A stretch of DNA of 64,000 nt from Candidatus Comchoanobacter bicostacola (GTDB lineage Bacteria > Pseudomonadota > Gammaproteobacteria > Comchoanobacterales > Comchoanobacteraceae): contig NZ_CP092900.1 of NCBI RefSeq assembly GCF_024172705.1, forward strand, positions 372,001 through 436,000, in the 5' to 3' direction. The notes below the pieces were generated by a model, which saw only the letters and a program-made list of their open reading frames with translations, was not told the origin of the DNA and made no database searches. Shown here one piece after another: positions 18,827 to 27,947 of the stretch. A program made the translations under genes and the position numbers. Within the stretch, counting starts at the first letter, position 1. Each line of letters begins with the position of its first letter.

Positions 18827-20119
18827 ATGAACTCAGCATATTTAACGTTTATCGATGATTTTTTATGGGCATATATTGCGATTCCTGCAATTATGCTTAT
18901 GGGATTTTATTTATCTTATCGATATGGTTTTAAACAAATTACTGAGTTTCCAAAAATATTTAAAGAATTTTGGGACTGTTGTTACACTCAGTCTAGTGAA
19001 CGCTCGGAAGGTATACATCCCGTACAAGCTTTTTTTACGACCATGGGTGGGTGTATTGGTGTTGGTAATTTAGTTGCAGTATGTACTGCGGTTAGAATTG
19101 GTGGGCCTGGTGCATTATTTTGGATGTGGATTACTGCGCTTATTGGAATGACTGTAAAGTATGCTGAAGTTTCGCTGAGTATGAAATCTAGAGTTATAGA
19201 TTCAAAGGGTGGTTATAATGGTGGGCCAATGTATTATATTAGTCATTCATTAGCCCCAGCTTTAGGAACGCTTTTTGCAGTATTATTAGCTATTTACGGT
19301 ATTGAGGTTTATATGTTTAAAGTGGTGGTGCAAACGATATCAAACACTTGGGCTATTCAGATTAATTATGTGGTGGCAGCGCTACTTGCTTTAGTGATTT
19401 ATGCAGTGCAGGGCGGGGCAAAAAGAGTCGGTGAGCTATGTAGTATTTTAATTCCAGTATTCGTTGCTGTATTTTTATTTATGTCTTTATGGATTATTGC
19501 TATTAATTATCAATTAATCCCGCAAATGCTACTCATGATCATACAATCTGCCTTTAAGGGACATGCTCCTATAGGTGCATTTGCAGGTAGTACAGTAGTT
19601 TTAGCTTTATCTCAAGGTGTAAAACGTGCTTGCTATACCGGTGACATTGGGGTGGGGTATGCAGGTGTAGTTTGTGCTCAAGCCCATGAGGACCATCCTG
19701 AGCAGCAAGCTCGATTCACCTATCTTGGGATATTCTTAGATACATTTGTGGTGTGTACTTTGAGCATTCTATTAATATTAGTCACGGATACATGGGTATT
19801 AGATATTCCAGATTCCCAGAAGGTTATGTATGTTTTAGCAGAATACTTCCCTGCTGTTAATGTGTTCATGCCGCTCTTCATCTTTATGCTGGGTTATTCG
19901 ACAATTGTTGCGTTCTTTCACGTTGGGTTGTGTTGTGCAGACTATATTTCTGAGCGTTATGGTCGTTATGTTTATTATTTTTATGCATTGTGTGCGTTCA
20001 CAACATTTTCATACTTGGATGAAGGTTATGCGCTATTAGTGATGAATATTTGCGGTGCACTCATGTTGATTCTTAATTTACTCGCTATTTATAAAAAGCG
20101 TTACACGTTATCAATGTAG
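18827..20119 (+). CDS. Sodium/alanine symporter (AGCS family)
   Basis: A 430-residue transporter with 10-11 membrane segments that imports alanine or glycine with a cation. Family signatures seen are FFTTMGGCIGVGNLVAVCTA, GGPGALFWMWITALIGMTVKYAE, GGYNGGPMYYI and YTGDIGVGYAGV. It is a little shorter than usual family members of about 450-480. It is divergent from the helicase with about 110 bases between them. The TTGACA words at 18773 and 18792 are candidate -35 elements, but no clear -10 pairs with either. Confidence 0.93.
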   Translation: MNSAYLTFIDDFLWAYIAIPAIMLMGFYLSYRYGFKQITEFPKIFKEFWDCCYTQSSERSEGIHPVQAFFTTMGGCIGVGNLVAVCTAVRIGGPGALFWMWITALIGMTVKYAEVSLSMKSRVIDSKGGYNGGPMYYISHSLAPALGTLFAVLLAIYGIEVYMFKVVVQTISNTWAIQINYVVAALLALVIYAVQGGAKRVGELCSILIPVFVAVFLFMSLWIIAINYQLIPQMLLMIIQSAFKGHAPIGAFAGSTVVLALSQGVKRACYTGDIGVGYAGVVCAQAHEDHPEQQARFTYLGIFLDTFVVCTLSILLILVTDTWVLDIPDSQKVMYVLAEYFPAVNVFMPLFIFMLGYSTIVAFFHVGLCCADYISERYGRYVYYFYALCAFTTFSYLDEGYALLVMNICGALMLILNLLAIYKKRYTLSM

Positions 20120-20224
20120 TTGGGTTAGATTTTCGAATTATTTACTGTACTACGTCATTTATGTTTTGCTCGCAAGCGGGTTCAACCAGAGTTTGTTTAG
20201 GTAACTGCTACTCTTTTTGAGTTT

Positions 20225-20254
20225 GTGACATAACAATATGACTCGTAGTATAAA
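20225..20254 (+). promoter_or_regulatory. Predicted promoter of the orphan pair 20366-21782
   Basis: GTGACA (20225-20230), an 18-base spacer and TATAAA (20249-20254) lie about 110 bases before the first gene. The rest of the 246-base intergenic region shows no other feature. Confidence 0.5.
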
Positions 20255-20365
20255 CTTTTTTCAGCCCTATCATAGGCCGAAAATATTTGTGTTAGTAAAA
20301 GTCAATTGATTAATGAAAGGTAAATTGTTAGGTTAAGAGAACATAGTTTAATAGGGAGGTTCTTT

Positions 20366-21115
20366 ATGTTTGCAATACCTTGGTTTGCTTGGCTAGGTCT
20401 CGTAGCATTAGTCTCGTTCTCATTGGTGGCTATAGTCATAGTGATCCCTAGGATTAGAGATAAATATACCACGCGTAAGGAACAAGTCATAAATATGGAG
20501 CAAATACGCTTAGAGCAGGATCAGTTTGATACCTTAGCAACAACATTTAAGGATCTCTTTTACATGTGTATTAGCCTTTATGTTCGAGCGACACCATACG
20601 AGGGCATTGATGGAGATCTACACAATGAGATGGTGCGTATTAAAAATAAGTACATGCCAGGAAATGGCGCACCTATGTCTGAGAATTTTAGCTATGCGCA
20701 GTATGTGCAGAATGGGATTTCAACGTTAAAATATAGCTCACAGTTGATTCGCTCAACCTCATCTGATGTGACTGACGCAATGAAGCAGGCAGTGTGTGTG
20801 GCGTGTAGAGATTTTAATTTTACTTTTAAATCTGATTTAGCTAGAGAAAACCATAGAAACAATAAATTTCTAAGTGATGAACGCTGGACAGTTTATACGG
20901 ATGATAAAATCAATGAAGTGACTGGATCATTGTCTACATGCGCTAATCTAGAAGCTGTATTAGCATCAAGAGACCTACTGACTGGCAAGATGTTTTGCGT
21001 GTTGGCTAATAAAGGTGGGGGTGGATATGAAGCTATGTTAAGTATGGAGGATGACTTGAAACAGAAGCATGATGATATTTTAAAGGATGAAGGTTTTTTT
21101 AGGTACGGAGTGTAA
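20366..21115 (+). CDS. Orphan membrane-anchored protein, 249 residues
   Basis: Not recognised. One N-terminal membrane segment (MFAIPWFAWLGLVALVSFSL to about residue 28) with a basic stop-transfer RIRDKYTTRKE is followed by about 215 mostly helical, hydrophilic residues with scattered cysteines (YMCISLYV, VCVACRDFNF) and a late KMFCVLANKGGGGYE. The orientation suggests a cytoplasmic soluble domain. GGGAGG lies shortly before the ATG. It is followed 4 bases later by a gene of similar layout. Confidence 0.6.
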   Translation: MFAIPWFAWLGLVALVSFSLVAIVIVIPRIRDKYTTRKEQVINMEQIRLEQDQFDTLATTFKDLFYMCISLYVRATPYEGIDGDLHNEMVRIKNKYMPGNGAPMSENFSYAQYVQNGISTLKYSSQLIRSTSSDVTDAMKQAVCVACRDFNFTFKSDLARENHRNNKFLSDERWTVYTDDKINEVTGSLSTCANLEAVLASRDLLTGKMFCVLANKGGGGYEAMLSMEDDLKQKHDDILKDEGFFRYGV

Positions 21116-21119
21116 TATA

Positions 21120-21782
21120 ATGTTAAATATATGGATGGTAGTCGTGGGCATATGTGTGCTTGCATCAGTTATTTTAGGCGCTGTTTTTATAGGTAGAAGG
21201 CACTACGATAAGGGAACGCCTGATGATGAGTCTGCTAATGATAAGAAGAAGATTAAAATTTACAGTGAGTATGTACCTTTGTTGACTAATATGAGGACTC
21301 ATGCGGAGAAGAGAAATGGCAAGCTAGTACGTGTTGAGGGGTTGTTAAGAGCTTACTGGGCAGAGATAGATACTACTGAAAAATGCCAGAAAATGACCTA
21401 TGAGTCATATCTTAAGCGTTCTCTTAATTTGTTTAAGATGTGCTATATTAATTTTACGATTAGCAATATTGCGTTTCCTAGGGATTTGAAATTGTCTCTA
21501 GGTCGTCTGAGTCAGGTATTGTATAAGAATCTTTCAAAGAGTGATGTAACTAATCATCTCTACCAGTGTGCTATGAACATTCGTTGGAATATCGGTGTCA
21601 CTAAAGCCCAGGTCTTATCAGGAAATCAAGATCAAAAACATTGGAAGCAAGTGTGTGTTCTAACAGGCCAAACATTTGCACAACGCGCAGTTGAATTAGG
21701 TCTTGAGAGTCAAGTAGTAATACCAGAGAGGATGCGATCTGAAGGTGATGAAAAGGGGTTTGGTATTAAGATTGCTCACTAA
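21120..21782 (+). CDS. Orphan membrane-anchored protein, 220 residues
   Basis: Not recognised. An N-terminal membrane helix (MLNIWMVVVGICVLASVILG) is followed by RRHYDKG and about 190 hydrophilic, probably helical residues. Architecture, size and the late (K)xVCVL stretch recall the preceding gene, so the two may be distant paralogs; the resemblance is weak by eye. The start at 21120, 4 bases after the upstream stop, is preferred over the in-frame codon at 21087 inside that gene, because it begins directly with the membrane helix. Its end overlaps hemW on the other strand by 17 bases. Confidence 0.58.
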   Translation: MLNIWMVVVGICVLASVILGAVFIGRRHYDKGTPDDESANDKKKIKIYSEYVPLLTNMRTHAEKRNGKLVRVEGLLRAYWAEIDTTEKCQKMTYESYLKRSLNLFKMCYINFTISNIAFPRDLKLSLGRLSQVLYKNLSKSDVTNHLYQCAMNIRWNIGVTKAQVLSGNQDQKHWKQVCVLTGQTFAQRAVELGLESQVVIPERMRSEGDEKGFGIKIAH

Positions 21783-22908
21783 GAGATAGGCAGATATCAT
21801 TGAAGTTTAGCCAACCTTTCTTGGTCGTTTGAATGTAATCATCTCCGTATTCAACGAGTTTGAGTTCAAAGGCTTGATTAAGCGCGCTTTTTAAATAATG
21901 CTCATTGAGCCCGGTCTTTTCTTTGAAGTCAGTGAACGAAAGCTTATCTCGGGTTCTAAAGTAGCCGATTGCCAGCTCAAGTAGTCTTTCTGACTCAGGT
22001 ACAAATTGATCTAATTGGATTTTGGTGTCTGTCATGTATGCTTTAGGGTGTTTATGTTTGATAAGACGCTGGATATTAAAAGGGTGAGTATGTGTTATTT
22101 TACTATGTGCACCACATCCAATACCCAAGTAATCTCCAAAGTGCCAATAGTTTGTATTATGGGTTGATCGTTTATTTTTTGTCCAAGCAGAGATTTCATA
22201 TTGCTGATAGCTATGGGTATGCAATAGTTCAGTGCCAAGCTCTTCTATGGTAGTTATTAAATGCTCTTTGGGTAGTATCGGTTGTTTAGCCGCAAATAAT
22301 GTATTAGGCTCGATATTAAGCTGGTACCATGATAAATGTTCAAGCTCATATGATAAAAAGGTCTCTAGGTCGTAGAGTGCTTGATCAAGCGTTTGGTGGG
22401 GTAGTGCATACATAATATCAAGATTAATACGTTCAAACCCACAGGATTTAGCCTCACGGATTGCCCAATGTGTCATAATGCCTGAGTGTACGCGACCGAG
22501 GTTGCTTAGCATATCATCACAAAAGCTTTGCCCTCCAATAGAAATACGATTAATGCCAATTGCGTAGTAGCCAGAAAATTGCTTGAGGTCAATGACGCCA
22601 GGATTAACTTCAATGGTGACCTCCATGTCAGGATCATGAGGGAATGCTCTAATTGCACTGAGTAATGGTGAAAGCTCTTGTGCTGTAAATAAACTAGGCG
22701 TTCCTCCGCCAATAAAGATGGATTGAATATACCGATTATGTAGCAATTCTGAGTGACTGTTTAAATCTTCAATTAAGTGATTAATATAGTTTTCTTTAGG
22801 TATTTCACCTTTAACTGGGTGCGCGTTAAAATCACAGTAGGGACACTTTTTAACACACCATGGGAGATGAATATAAAGGCTTAGAGGTTTGTTATTGTTG
22901 TATGTCAT
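21766..22908 (-). CDS. hemW: HemW-like radical SAM heme chaperone
   Basis: A 380-residue radical SAM protein. CVKKCPYCDFN supplies the 4Fe-4S CxxxCxxC motif, IFIGGGTPSLF and ISIGGQSFCDDML are family motifs, and the HemW C-terminal domain follows. HemW resembles coproporphyrinogen dehydrogenase HemN but binds heme and delivers it to target proteins. The start at 22908 (MTYNNNKPLSLYIHLPWC) is chosen because the upstream extension lies inside the GNAT gene and has no family match. It overlaps the GNAT gene by 17 bases. It is last in the plsY-tsaD-GNAT-hemW operon. Confidence 0.9.
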   Translation of the reverse strand: MTYNNNKPLSLYIHLPWCVKKCPYCDFNAHPVKGEIPKENYINHLIEDLNSHSELLHNRYIQSIFIGGGTPSLFTAQELSPLLSAIRAFPHDPDMEVTIEVNPGVIDLKQFSGYYAIGINRISIGGQSFCDDMLSNLGRVHSGIMTHWAIREAKSCGFERINLDIMYALPHQTLDQALYDLETFLSYELEHLSWYQLNIEPNTLFAAKQPILPKEHLITTIEELGTELLHTHSYQQYEISAWTKNKRSTHNTNYWHFGDYLGIGCGAHSKITHTHPFNIQRLIKHKHPKAYMTDTKIQLDQFVPESERLLELAIGYFRTRDKLSFTDFKEKTGLNEHYLKSALNQAFELKLVEYGDDYIQTTKKGWLNFNDICLSLSEQS

Positions 22909-23440
22909 TTTGAGTGATGCTAAACATTGCAATGTCTGTAGGTTTGCCATTAAACATTCGGTACTTTCTTAATACGCCTTCTTTTTGAAAACCAACACGG
23001 GTAAGTACACGCATTGACGGGTGATTGTGTGTTAAAGTGAGTGCTTGGATACGTGTAGCCTTTAATGTTTTTAGTCCAAATTCTGTAATATACTTTAGGG
23101 ATAAAGTCATTAGACCTTGTCCTTGAAAGCGTGGGTGTAATTCAAATGCAATTTCATATCGATTATTAATTGAACTCCAGCTGTCAAAGCCAGCAGTGCC
23201 AATGAGTGAGCCATGTGGGTCGCATATTGCCCAATATGCACCTTCATTTCTTGAGTAGAGTTGCTTTCTTTTTTGGATGTGTCGAATGCTGTCAAACACA
23301 TTTTTAGGTAATATTTCAATAGGGACGTAAGGTGAGATCTCTGGGTGATTTAAAAGCTCAAATAATGCCTCAGAGTCTGTTATGTTAAATGCTCTGAGAT
23401 GGAATCCTTGTTTGTTAAGTATGTGTTTACCTACTGTCAT
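22892..23440 (-). CDS. GNAT-family N-acetyltransferase (RimJ/RimL-like)
   Basis: A 182-residue single-domain acetyltransferase. LRAFNITDSEALFELLNHPE at the start, AIAFELHPRFQGQGLMTLSL-type motif A (acetyl-CoA loop QGQG) and the motif-B stretch TLTHNHPSMRVLTRVGFQKEG are typical of the RimJ/RimL group, which acetylates ribosomal-protein N-termini or other amines. The target cannot be told from sequence. It lies between tsaD, 1 base away, and hemW, which it overlaps. Confidence 0.88.
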   Translation of the reverse strand: MTVGKHILNKQGFHLRAFNITDSEALFELLNHPEISPYVPIEILPKNVFDSIRHIQKRKQLYSRNEGAYWAICDPHGSLIGTAGFDSWSSINNRYEIAFELHPRFQGQGLMTLSLKYITEFGLKTLKATRIQALTLTHNHPSMRVLTRVGFQKEGVLRKYRMFNGKPTDIAMFSITQNDIQQ

Positions 23441-23441
23441 T

Positions 23442-24437
23442 TTAAGCCTTATTAGGAGGGGTTAAAGATTCGAGCGGCCAACGCGCACGGACTAAAAATG
23501 GTTCATGAGAGTTTCGGCGAAGGTAGCCAAGATATGCAATCATTGCAGCATTGTCGGTACAATGCTCTTTTTCTGGGTATAAGACTTGTGCAACATTAGA
23601 TTGTGACAGTCGGTTTCGGATATAGCTATTAGCACTTACTCCGCCAGATACAATAAGCTTGTTTACAGGGTGCTCATCAAGTGCAAGGGCTAGTTTTCTA
23701 TACAGCTGTTCAGCGATACACTGTTGTAATCCGTTAGCTATCTCGGCTTTTAATGCTTCTGAGGGGGCGTTTTCATAGGCCTGTCTAGCTGCTGTTTTAA
23801 CACCACTAAAACTCATCATGCAGTCTTTACGTCTCAGAAGAGCTCTTGGGAGTGGGTATGCTGTTTCAGTTGTTTGAGCAAGTTGTTCTATTTCTGGGCC
23901 CCCAGGGTAACTAAGGCCCAGAATCTTAGCTGTTTTATCAAAAGCCTCGCCGGCGGCATCATCTAGGGTTTCACCCAATAGCTGATGTTGGCCTAGTTGA
24001 TGCGTTAAAATAATCTGAGTGTGTCCACCAGAGATAAGTAATGTAATAAAGGGTTCGTTCGGGAACGCTTCTCCAATAAATGGTGCCGCTAGATGGGCCT
24101 CTAAATGATTAATAGGTATCAATGGAATATTTAAACCTTTAGCAAATCCTGATGCAAAGTTGGTGCCAACGAGTAAAGCGCCTATAAGCCCAGGCCCGCT
24201 TGTGCAGGCTATGTGGGTTAGTTGATCAGGTGTTATTCTTGCTTCTTTTAAGGCTTTGTTTAGCACAAGGGGTAGTAGTGTTAAGTGCTCACGGGCAGCG
24301 AGTTCAGGGACAACCCCTCCGTATTCATTGTGTTGTTCTTGACTATGGATAATATTTGCTAGCAGCTTGCCTTTGGAGTAAATAGCAACTGCTGTTTCAT
24401 CACATGATGTTTCAATGCCTAAAACAATGGGTTCCAT
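23442..24437 (-). CDS. tsaD: tRNA threonylcarbamoyladenosine biosynthesis protein TsaD
   Basis: Catalytic subunit that transfers threonylcarbamoyl to A37 of ANN-decoding tRNAs. The 331 residues include GIETSCDETAVAIY, VVPELAAREH, the metal-binding HLEAH, ISGGHTQIIL, GEAFDKTAKILGL and the late VSGGVSANSYIR. Its partner TsaB is encoded at 43645-44187. It overlaps plsY by 19 bases. Confidence 0.97.
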   Translation of the reverse strand: MEPIVLGIETSCDETAVAIYSKGKLLANIIHSQEQHNEYGGVVPELAAREHLTLLPLVLNKALKEARITPDQLTHIACTSGPGLIGALLVGTNFASGFAKGLNIPLIPINHLEAHLAAPFIGEAFPNEPFITLLISGGHTQIILTHQLGQHQLLGETLDDAAGEAFDKTAKILGLSYPGGPEIEQLAQTTETAYPLPRALLRRKDCMMSFSGVKTAARQAYENAPSEALKAEIANGLQQCIAEQLYRKLALALDEHPVNKLIVSGGVSANSYIRNRLSQSNVAQVLYPEKEHCTDNAAMIAYLGYLRRNSHEPFLVRARWPLESLTPPNKA

Positions 24438-24964
24438 ATCTCGGACACCTGTATTTTTTGAAAATTATCTTTGTGGCGAGTAAGAATAAATAATGCACAA
24501 AGACTAACCATAATTTCTGAATACCAAAGCCCAGTGATTATTAGAAATGAGCAGGTAGCGATACTTGACAGTCCTGGGGTTTGTGTTGATAAATAGCTAA
24601 TGACCCAAATACTAAAACCAAAAAGAGCGTAGTTTGGATAGCAGGCTGCTAGTATACCTAAGCCAGTTGCAACACCTTTGCCCCCTTTGAATTTGCAAAA
24701 GGGTGAGTAGCAGTGCCCGAGTAGTGGCATAAATATAGTGATTGGATTTTTAGCTATGAAGAGTAGTGGGATAAAGCTCTTTAAAAAATCAAAAATAAAC
24801 GTTAGTACACCAGCGAGAGCGTTTTGCCTTGCAACATTCGTTGCTCCAATATTTTGAGAGCCATATGTGTTGGGGGGTTTTAGATTAGAAGCATAACAAA
24901 TGATTGGGCCAAAGGGTATTGAGCCTAAGAGATATAAAAGAAGTGATTCTAAGAATAAGCCCAT
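24419..24964 (-). CDS. plsY: Glycerol-3-phosphate acyltransferase PlsY
   Basis: Membrane enzyme that acylates glycerol-3-phosphate with acyl-phosphate in phospholipid synthesis. Motifs seen are GSIPFGPII, GSQNIGATNVAR, and GHCYSPFCKFKGGKGVATGLG, with about five membrane segments. The start at 24964 (MGLFLESLLLYL) aligns with E. coli PlsY; in-frame ATGs at 24994 and 25033 would add a polar leader without a ribosome binding site. Divergent from the MFS gene. Confidence 0.93.
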   Translation of the reverse strand: MGLFLESLLLYLLGSIPFGPIICYASNLKPPNTYGSQNIGATNVARQNALAGVLTFIFDFLKSFIPLLFIAKNPITIFMPLLGHCYSPFCKFKGGKGVATGLGILAACYPNYALFGFSIWVISYLSTQTPGLSSIATCSFLIITGLWYSEIMVSLCALFILTRHKDNFQKIQVSEIWNPLF

Positions 24965-25081
24965 GCTATTTGTATATTTAACTCGATTAATCATAGCACT
25001 TTGCTTGTGGGGAGTAAATGATGACTTTGACAAAATGTGGTGTTTGTAGTAATATGTATCGATAAAATAATTATTTTAGAT

Positions 25082-26299
25082 ATGAAAAGTTATTGGTTAG
25101 TCTTGTTTTTATTGGCCGCAGTTGTGCTGCCACAAATGTCTGAAAGCGTTTTCTCACCCTATGTTTTGTTAATTGCTAACGAATATAGTGTTTCAGTGGG
25201 GTATGCAGAACAGGTGTTTTCTTATTACCTAATAGGGTATGCGTTAGGCGTTTTATTTTGGGGTATTTTAATCGATATGTATCCTGCTTTAAATATATTT
25301 AGATCGGGTTTAATATTTTACATCGGTGCATGCTTATTGTGCTGGAAGGCGCCTTCTATTGGATTTTTACTGTTTGCTCGAATGCTGCAAGGATTTGGGG
25401 GAAGTGTATGTACAATTGTTGTCATTGTTGTTAACCGATTATTATTTCAAGGCAAAGAACGTGCGCGGATGCAAGCTAATATTTCAATGGCTTTATCCGC
25501 AGGCCCGGCTTTAGGACCTATTATGAGTAGTATGGTTGAGTATGCCTCTAGTTGGCAGATGATTTATATTCCATTGATTATCTATGCATGTGCTTTGGTT
25601 ATACTAAGTTACCAGCCAGAGCCTGTTCATGAGCCTTCCCCCGTCTCAATGGATATCATTATTGAAAGTTTAGTCGATATACGTATTTGGTGTTATGCAG
25701 CAATGATTGGTTTGTCGTGTGGTATTGGGTTTAGCTTTTTTTCTGAGGCTCCATTTTTGTTTATAGAAGGCTTAGGTATGTCAAAAGATTTATTCACATA
25801 CTGCTTTATTGGTGTTGCTGCTTCTTGGTTTATAGGGGGCCGGCTATCTAGGTATTTATTAGCTTATTTCCCGATAAAACGAGTGATTACAATAGGTGTT
25901 GTGGGTGCAGTTTGTACTACGCTTTGTTTTGCGTACCTAATGATGTTTTTTGCTGCTGAGGGTTATATGCTGTATATTGCTTTATTACTGGCATATCTTG
26001 TGATGGTTGCGGTTGGTTTGATTATTGGTAATACTTATACACTAGCTTTAGAACCTTATACAACAAACATAGGCACTAAAGCCTCTATACTGAGCTTTTT
26101 AAACTATGTGTTTATTGCTACATCTGCTCACGGGATGTCTGTTGCCCATAATGGTCAGGTAGATGCAATGCCTACGTTTTGGTTTAAGCTATTATTTATA
26201 GTGCTTTTCTTGCATGCTATTTTACATCTGGGTAAGAGAGGCCTTATTGAGCATATTGTTGAAGAAATTGAGCAGATTACTGAAGAAAGCAAGACCTGA
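25082..26299 (+). CDS. MFS drug-resistance transporter, Bcr/CflA type
   Basis: A 405-residue protein with 12 predicted membrane helices. The early DMYP loop after helix 2, the ARMLQGFGGSVCTIVVIVV segment in helix 4 and SAGPALGPIMSSMVEYASSW in helix 5 fit the Bcr/CflA group of drug and metabolite exporters. The start at 25082 (MKSYWLVLFLLAAVVLPQMS) places the first helix at the N-terminus; an upstream in-frame codon at 25037 would prepend a poor leader. The substrate cannot be inferred. Confidence 0.85.
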   Translation: MKSYWLVLFLLAAVVLPQMSESVFSPYVLLIANEYSVSVGYAEQVFSYYLIGYALGVLFWGILIDMYPALNIFRSGLIFYIGACLLCWKAPSIGFLLFARMLQGFGGSVCTIVVIVVNRLLFQGKERARMQANISMALSAGPALGPIMSSMVEYASSWQMIYIPLIIYACALVILSYQPEPVHEPSPVSMDIIIESLVDIRIWCYAAMIGLSCGIGFSFFSEAPFLFIEGLGMSKDLFTYCFIGVAASWFIGGRLSRYLLAYFPIKRVITIGVVGAVCTTLCFAYLMMFFAAEGYMLYIALLLAYLVMVAVGLIIGNTYTLALEPYTTNIGTKASILSFLNYVFIATSAHGMSVAHNGQVDAMPTFWFKLLFIVLFLHAILHLGKRGLIEHIVEEIEQITEESKT

Positions 26300-26361
26300 T
26301 AAGTGCTGTTTAATTGAAAAACTTGCGAAATGTTAAATGCTAATGTACAATCAACTTGCTC

Positions 26362-26435
26362 GCGCCCGTAGCTCAGCTGGATAGAGTACCTGGCTACGAA
26401 CCAGGTGGTCGGAGGTTCGAATCCTTCCGGGCGCG
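26362..26435 (+). tRNA. tRNA-Arg (anticodon ACG)
   Basis: Acceptor GCGCCCG pairs with CGGGCGC, the D arm is TAGCTCAGCTGGATAGAGTA, the anticodon stem CCTGG/CCAGG encloses CTACGAA with ACG, and the T arm is GGAGGTTCGAATCCTTC. The acceptor is followed by G and CTT, so CCA is not encoded. It ends one base before the stop of the converging phosphoribosyltransferase gene. Confidence 0.97.
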
Positions 26436-26436
26436 C

Positions 26437-27060
26437 TTAATCTTTAATATCATTGAGTAACTTGATTACCTCTGAATCTTCAGTTTGTGGGAATGATTGG
26501 TAATATGCCCCAACAGAAGTTAGGTTTTCATCAATGATCAAGGCTTCTATCCTACAGATATCTTTGAGCTTAAGGTATGCGTGTTGAGAGGCTACAGGTA
26601 CAGCAATCACCAAATTATCAGTATATTTGGACAAATAATTTGCGGCAGCTAGCATCGTGTATCCAGTTGCAATGCCATCATCTACCAGAAGGATTGATTG
26701 ATTATTGAAGTTTTGATGTTGCGTCTGAAATTGTTTTTTTCGTCTATCTATCTCCAGTAGTTGATGCTGGATTTCAGATTTAATATAGCTTTGCGTAATT
26801 GATAAGCGCTCAATCGTCTCATGATTTAAATAATAGGTATCTTTATCCATGATTGCTCCAAAAGCATACTCAGGGTTTTGAGGCGTTCTCAATTTTCTTG
26901 GGAAAATAAGGTCTATTGGCTTTTTTTGCTGCAAGGCAATCGGGTGTGCTATTTCAACACCACCTCGGGGAATTGCAACGATGATATCAAGGGGGAGTGA
27001 GAGTTCTGGGCAAATTGTCCGCTGTATCTGTTTTCCTGCTTCCTTTCGGTTCACGAACAT
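26437..27060 (-). CDS. Phosphoribosyltransferase-family protein
   Basis: A 207-residue type I PRTase-like protein: VAIPRGGVEIAHPIA near the N-terminus and the PRPP loop ILLVDDGIATGYTMLAA near residue 123, with a hydrophobic LVIAVPVAS beta strand after it. The subgroup is usually annotated as predicted phosphoribosyltransferase and its substrate is unknown. AAGGAG (27067-27072) lies 6 bases before the ATG, so the start is well supported even though it lies 74 bases inside the preceding membrane-protein gene. Confidence 0.88.
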   Translation of the reverse strand: MFVNRKEAGKQIQRTICPELSLPLDIIVAIPRGGVEIAHPIALQQKKPIDLIFPRKLRTPQNPEYAFGAIMDKDTYYLNHETIERLSITQSYIKSEIQHQLLEIDRRKKQFQTQHQNFNNQSILLVDDGIATGYTMLAAANYLSKYTDNLVIAVPVASQHAYLKLKDICRIEALIIDENLTSVGAYYQSFPQTEDSEVIKLLNDIKD

Positions 27061-27874
27061 GATCTACTCCTTTATCTGGTTGCTGTTCAGGCAGCGCATT
27101 TTGAATAACGGAGCCACTGGTATACATAGTGGTGAATGATTGCCCAAGACGACCAATATTACAATTGAGGTAGCCTAGTATCGGTAATATCTTAGGGGTC
27201 AATACTGATATGAATGTTAAGTTATTTAGGAGTAATACAATAAGGTTTGTAATACTTGCGGCATTATAAACCTTTGTAGAATGTGCTTGCTCACCTTTAT
27301 AGAAGTAGAGAGCAAAGATAGTGAAAATAGAAACGATTTGAAAGATAAGCAGCACATGGCCAGTAAATAGTTGTTGCATCATAGTATGCGCAGCACTAAT
27401 GATCATTACAAAGGGATTGAAGATAACATCAGCTGCATTAGGACCAATAAGGCTACAACACCATATATAACCAAATATAAATAGCCCAAGTGAGGGCGCT
27501 GCTAAAAGTAGATTTATTTTTAAATATATGAGTATGATGTAGCCCATAGAAAACGTACATATCGTTTTGGAGAAGCTCATAACATTTGCAAAGGTCAACT
27601 TCAGTTTGCTCCATAGGTGGCGGATTGAGGTCATCATTCTGAGTTTAGTGGACTGATTAAGATTGTTTTGGACCTTCCCAGGTAACGAACTTGTTAGATA
27701 GAGTGCATAGAGCAACATGAACTGTGTGGAGGCAATTGTTGGTATAAATAATGCTTGAAGTCCAATGTTCATGACTTTGAAAAAACCTTGGGCTAGAAAA
27801 AAACCGATAGCAGATGACGCAATTAAGTGCTCAAAGCCTTTACTGATCTTTTCTGTAATGTAGCTATAGTCCAT
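26987..27874 (-). CDS. Orphan multi-span membrane protein, 295 residues
   Basis: Not recognised. About seven hydrophobic segments are seen (for example IGFFLAQGFFKVMNIGLQAL, MGYIILIYLKINLLLAA, LLIFQIVSIFTIFALYFY and ITNLIVLLLNNLTFISVL), followed by a hydrophilic proline- and lysine-containing tail. The last 74 bases overlap the phosphoribosyltransferase gene. It follows a second orphan membrane protein by 73 bases. Overall make-up resembles the proteins at 27948 and 51880: about 300 residues, many helices and a polar C-terminus. This may be a lineage-specific family. Confidence 0.6.
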   Translation of the reverse strand: MDYSYITEKISKGFEHLIASSAIGFFLAQGFFKVMNIGLQALFIPTIASTQFMLLYALYLTSSLPGKVQNNLNQSTKLRMMTSIRHLWSKLKLTFANVMSFSKTICTFSMGYIILIYLKINLLLAAPSLGLFIFGYIWCCSLIGPNAADVIFNPFVMIISAAHTMMQQLFTGHVLLIFQIVSIFTIFALYFYKGEQAHSTKVYNAASITNLIVLLLNNLTFISVLTPKILPILGYLNCNIGRLGQSFTTMYTSGSVIQNALPEQQPDKGVDHVREPKGSRKTDTADNLPRTLTPP

Positions 27875-27947
27875 TAAAACTTCCTATTTCATATACTTTA
27901 AACACTATATGAAAATGCGCAGGACGATGCAATTACAGAGTATAAAC

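Noticed and set aside
20262-20282. Hairpin around CCTATCATAGG as a terminator
   Set aside because: The loop would be one base and the stem is imperfect, with no U-run after it.
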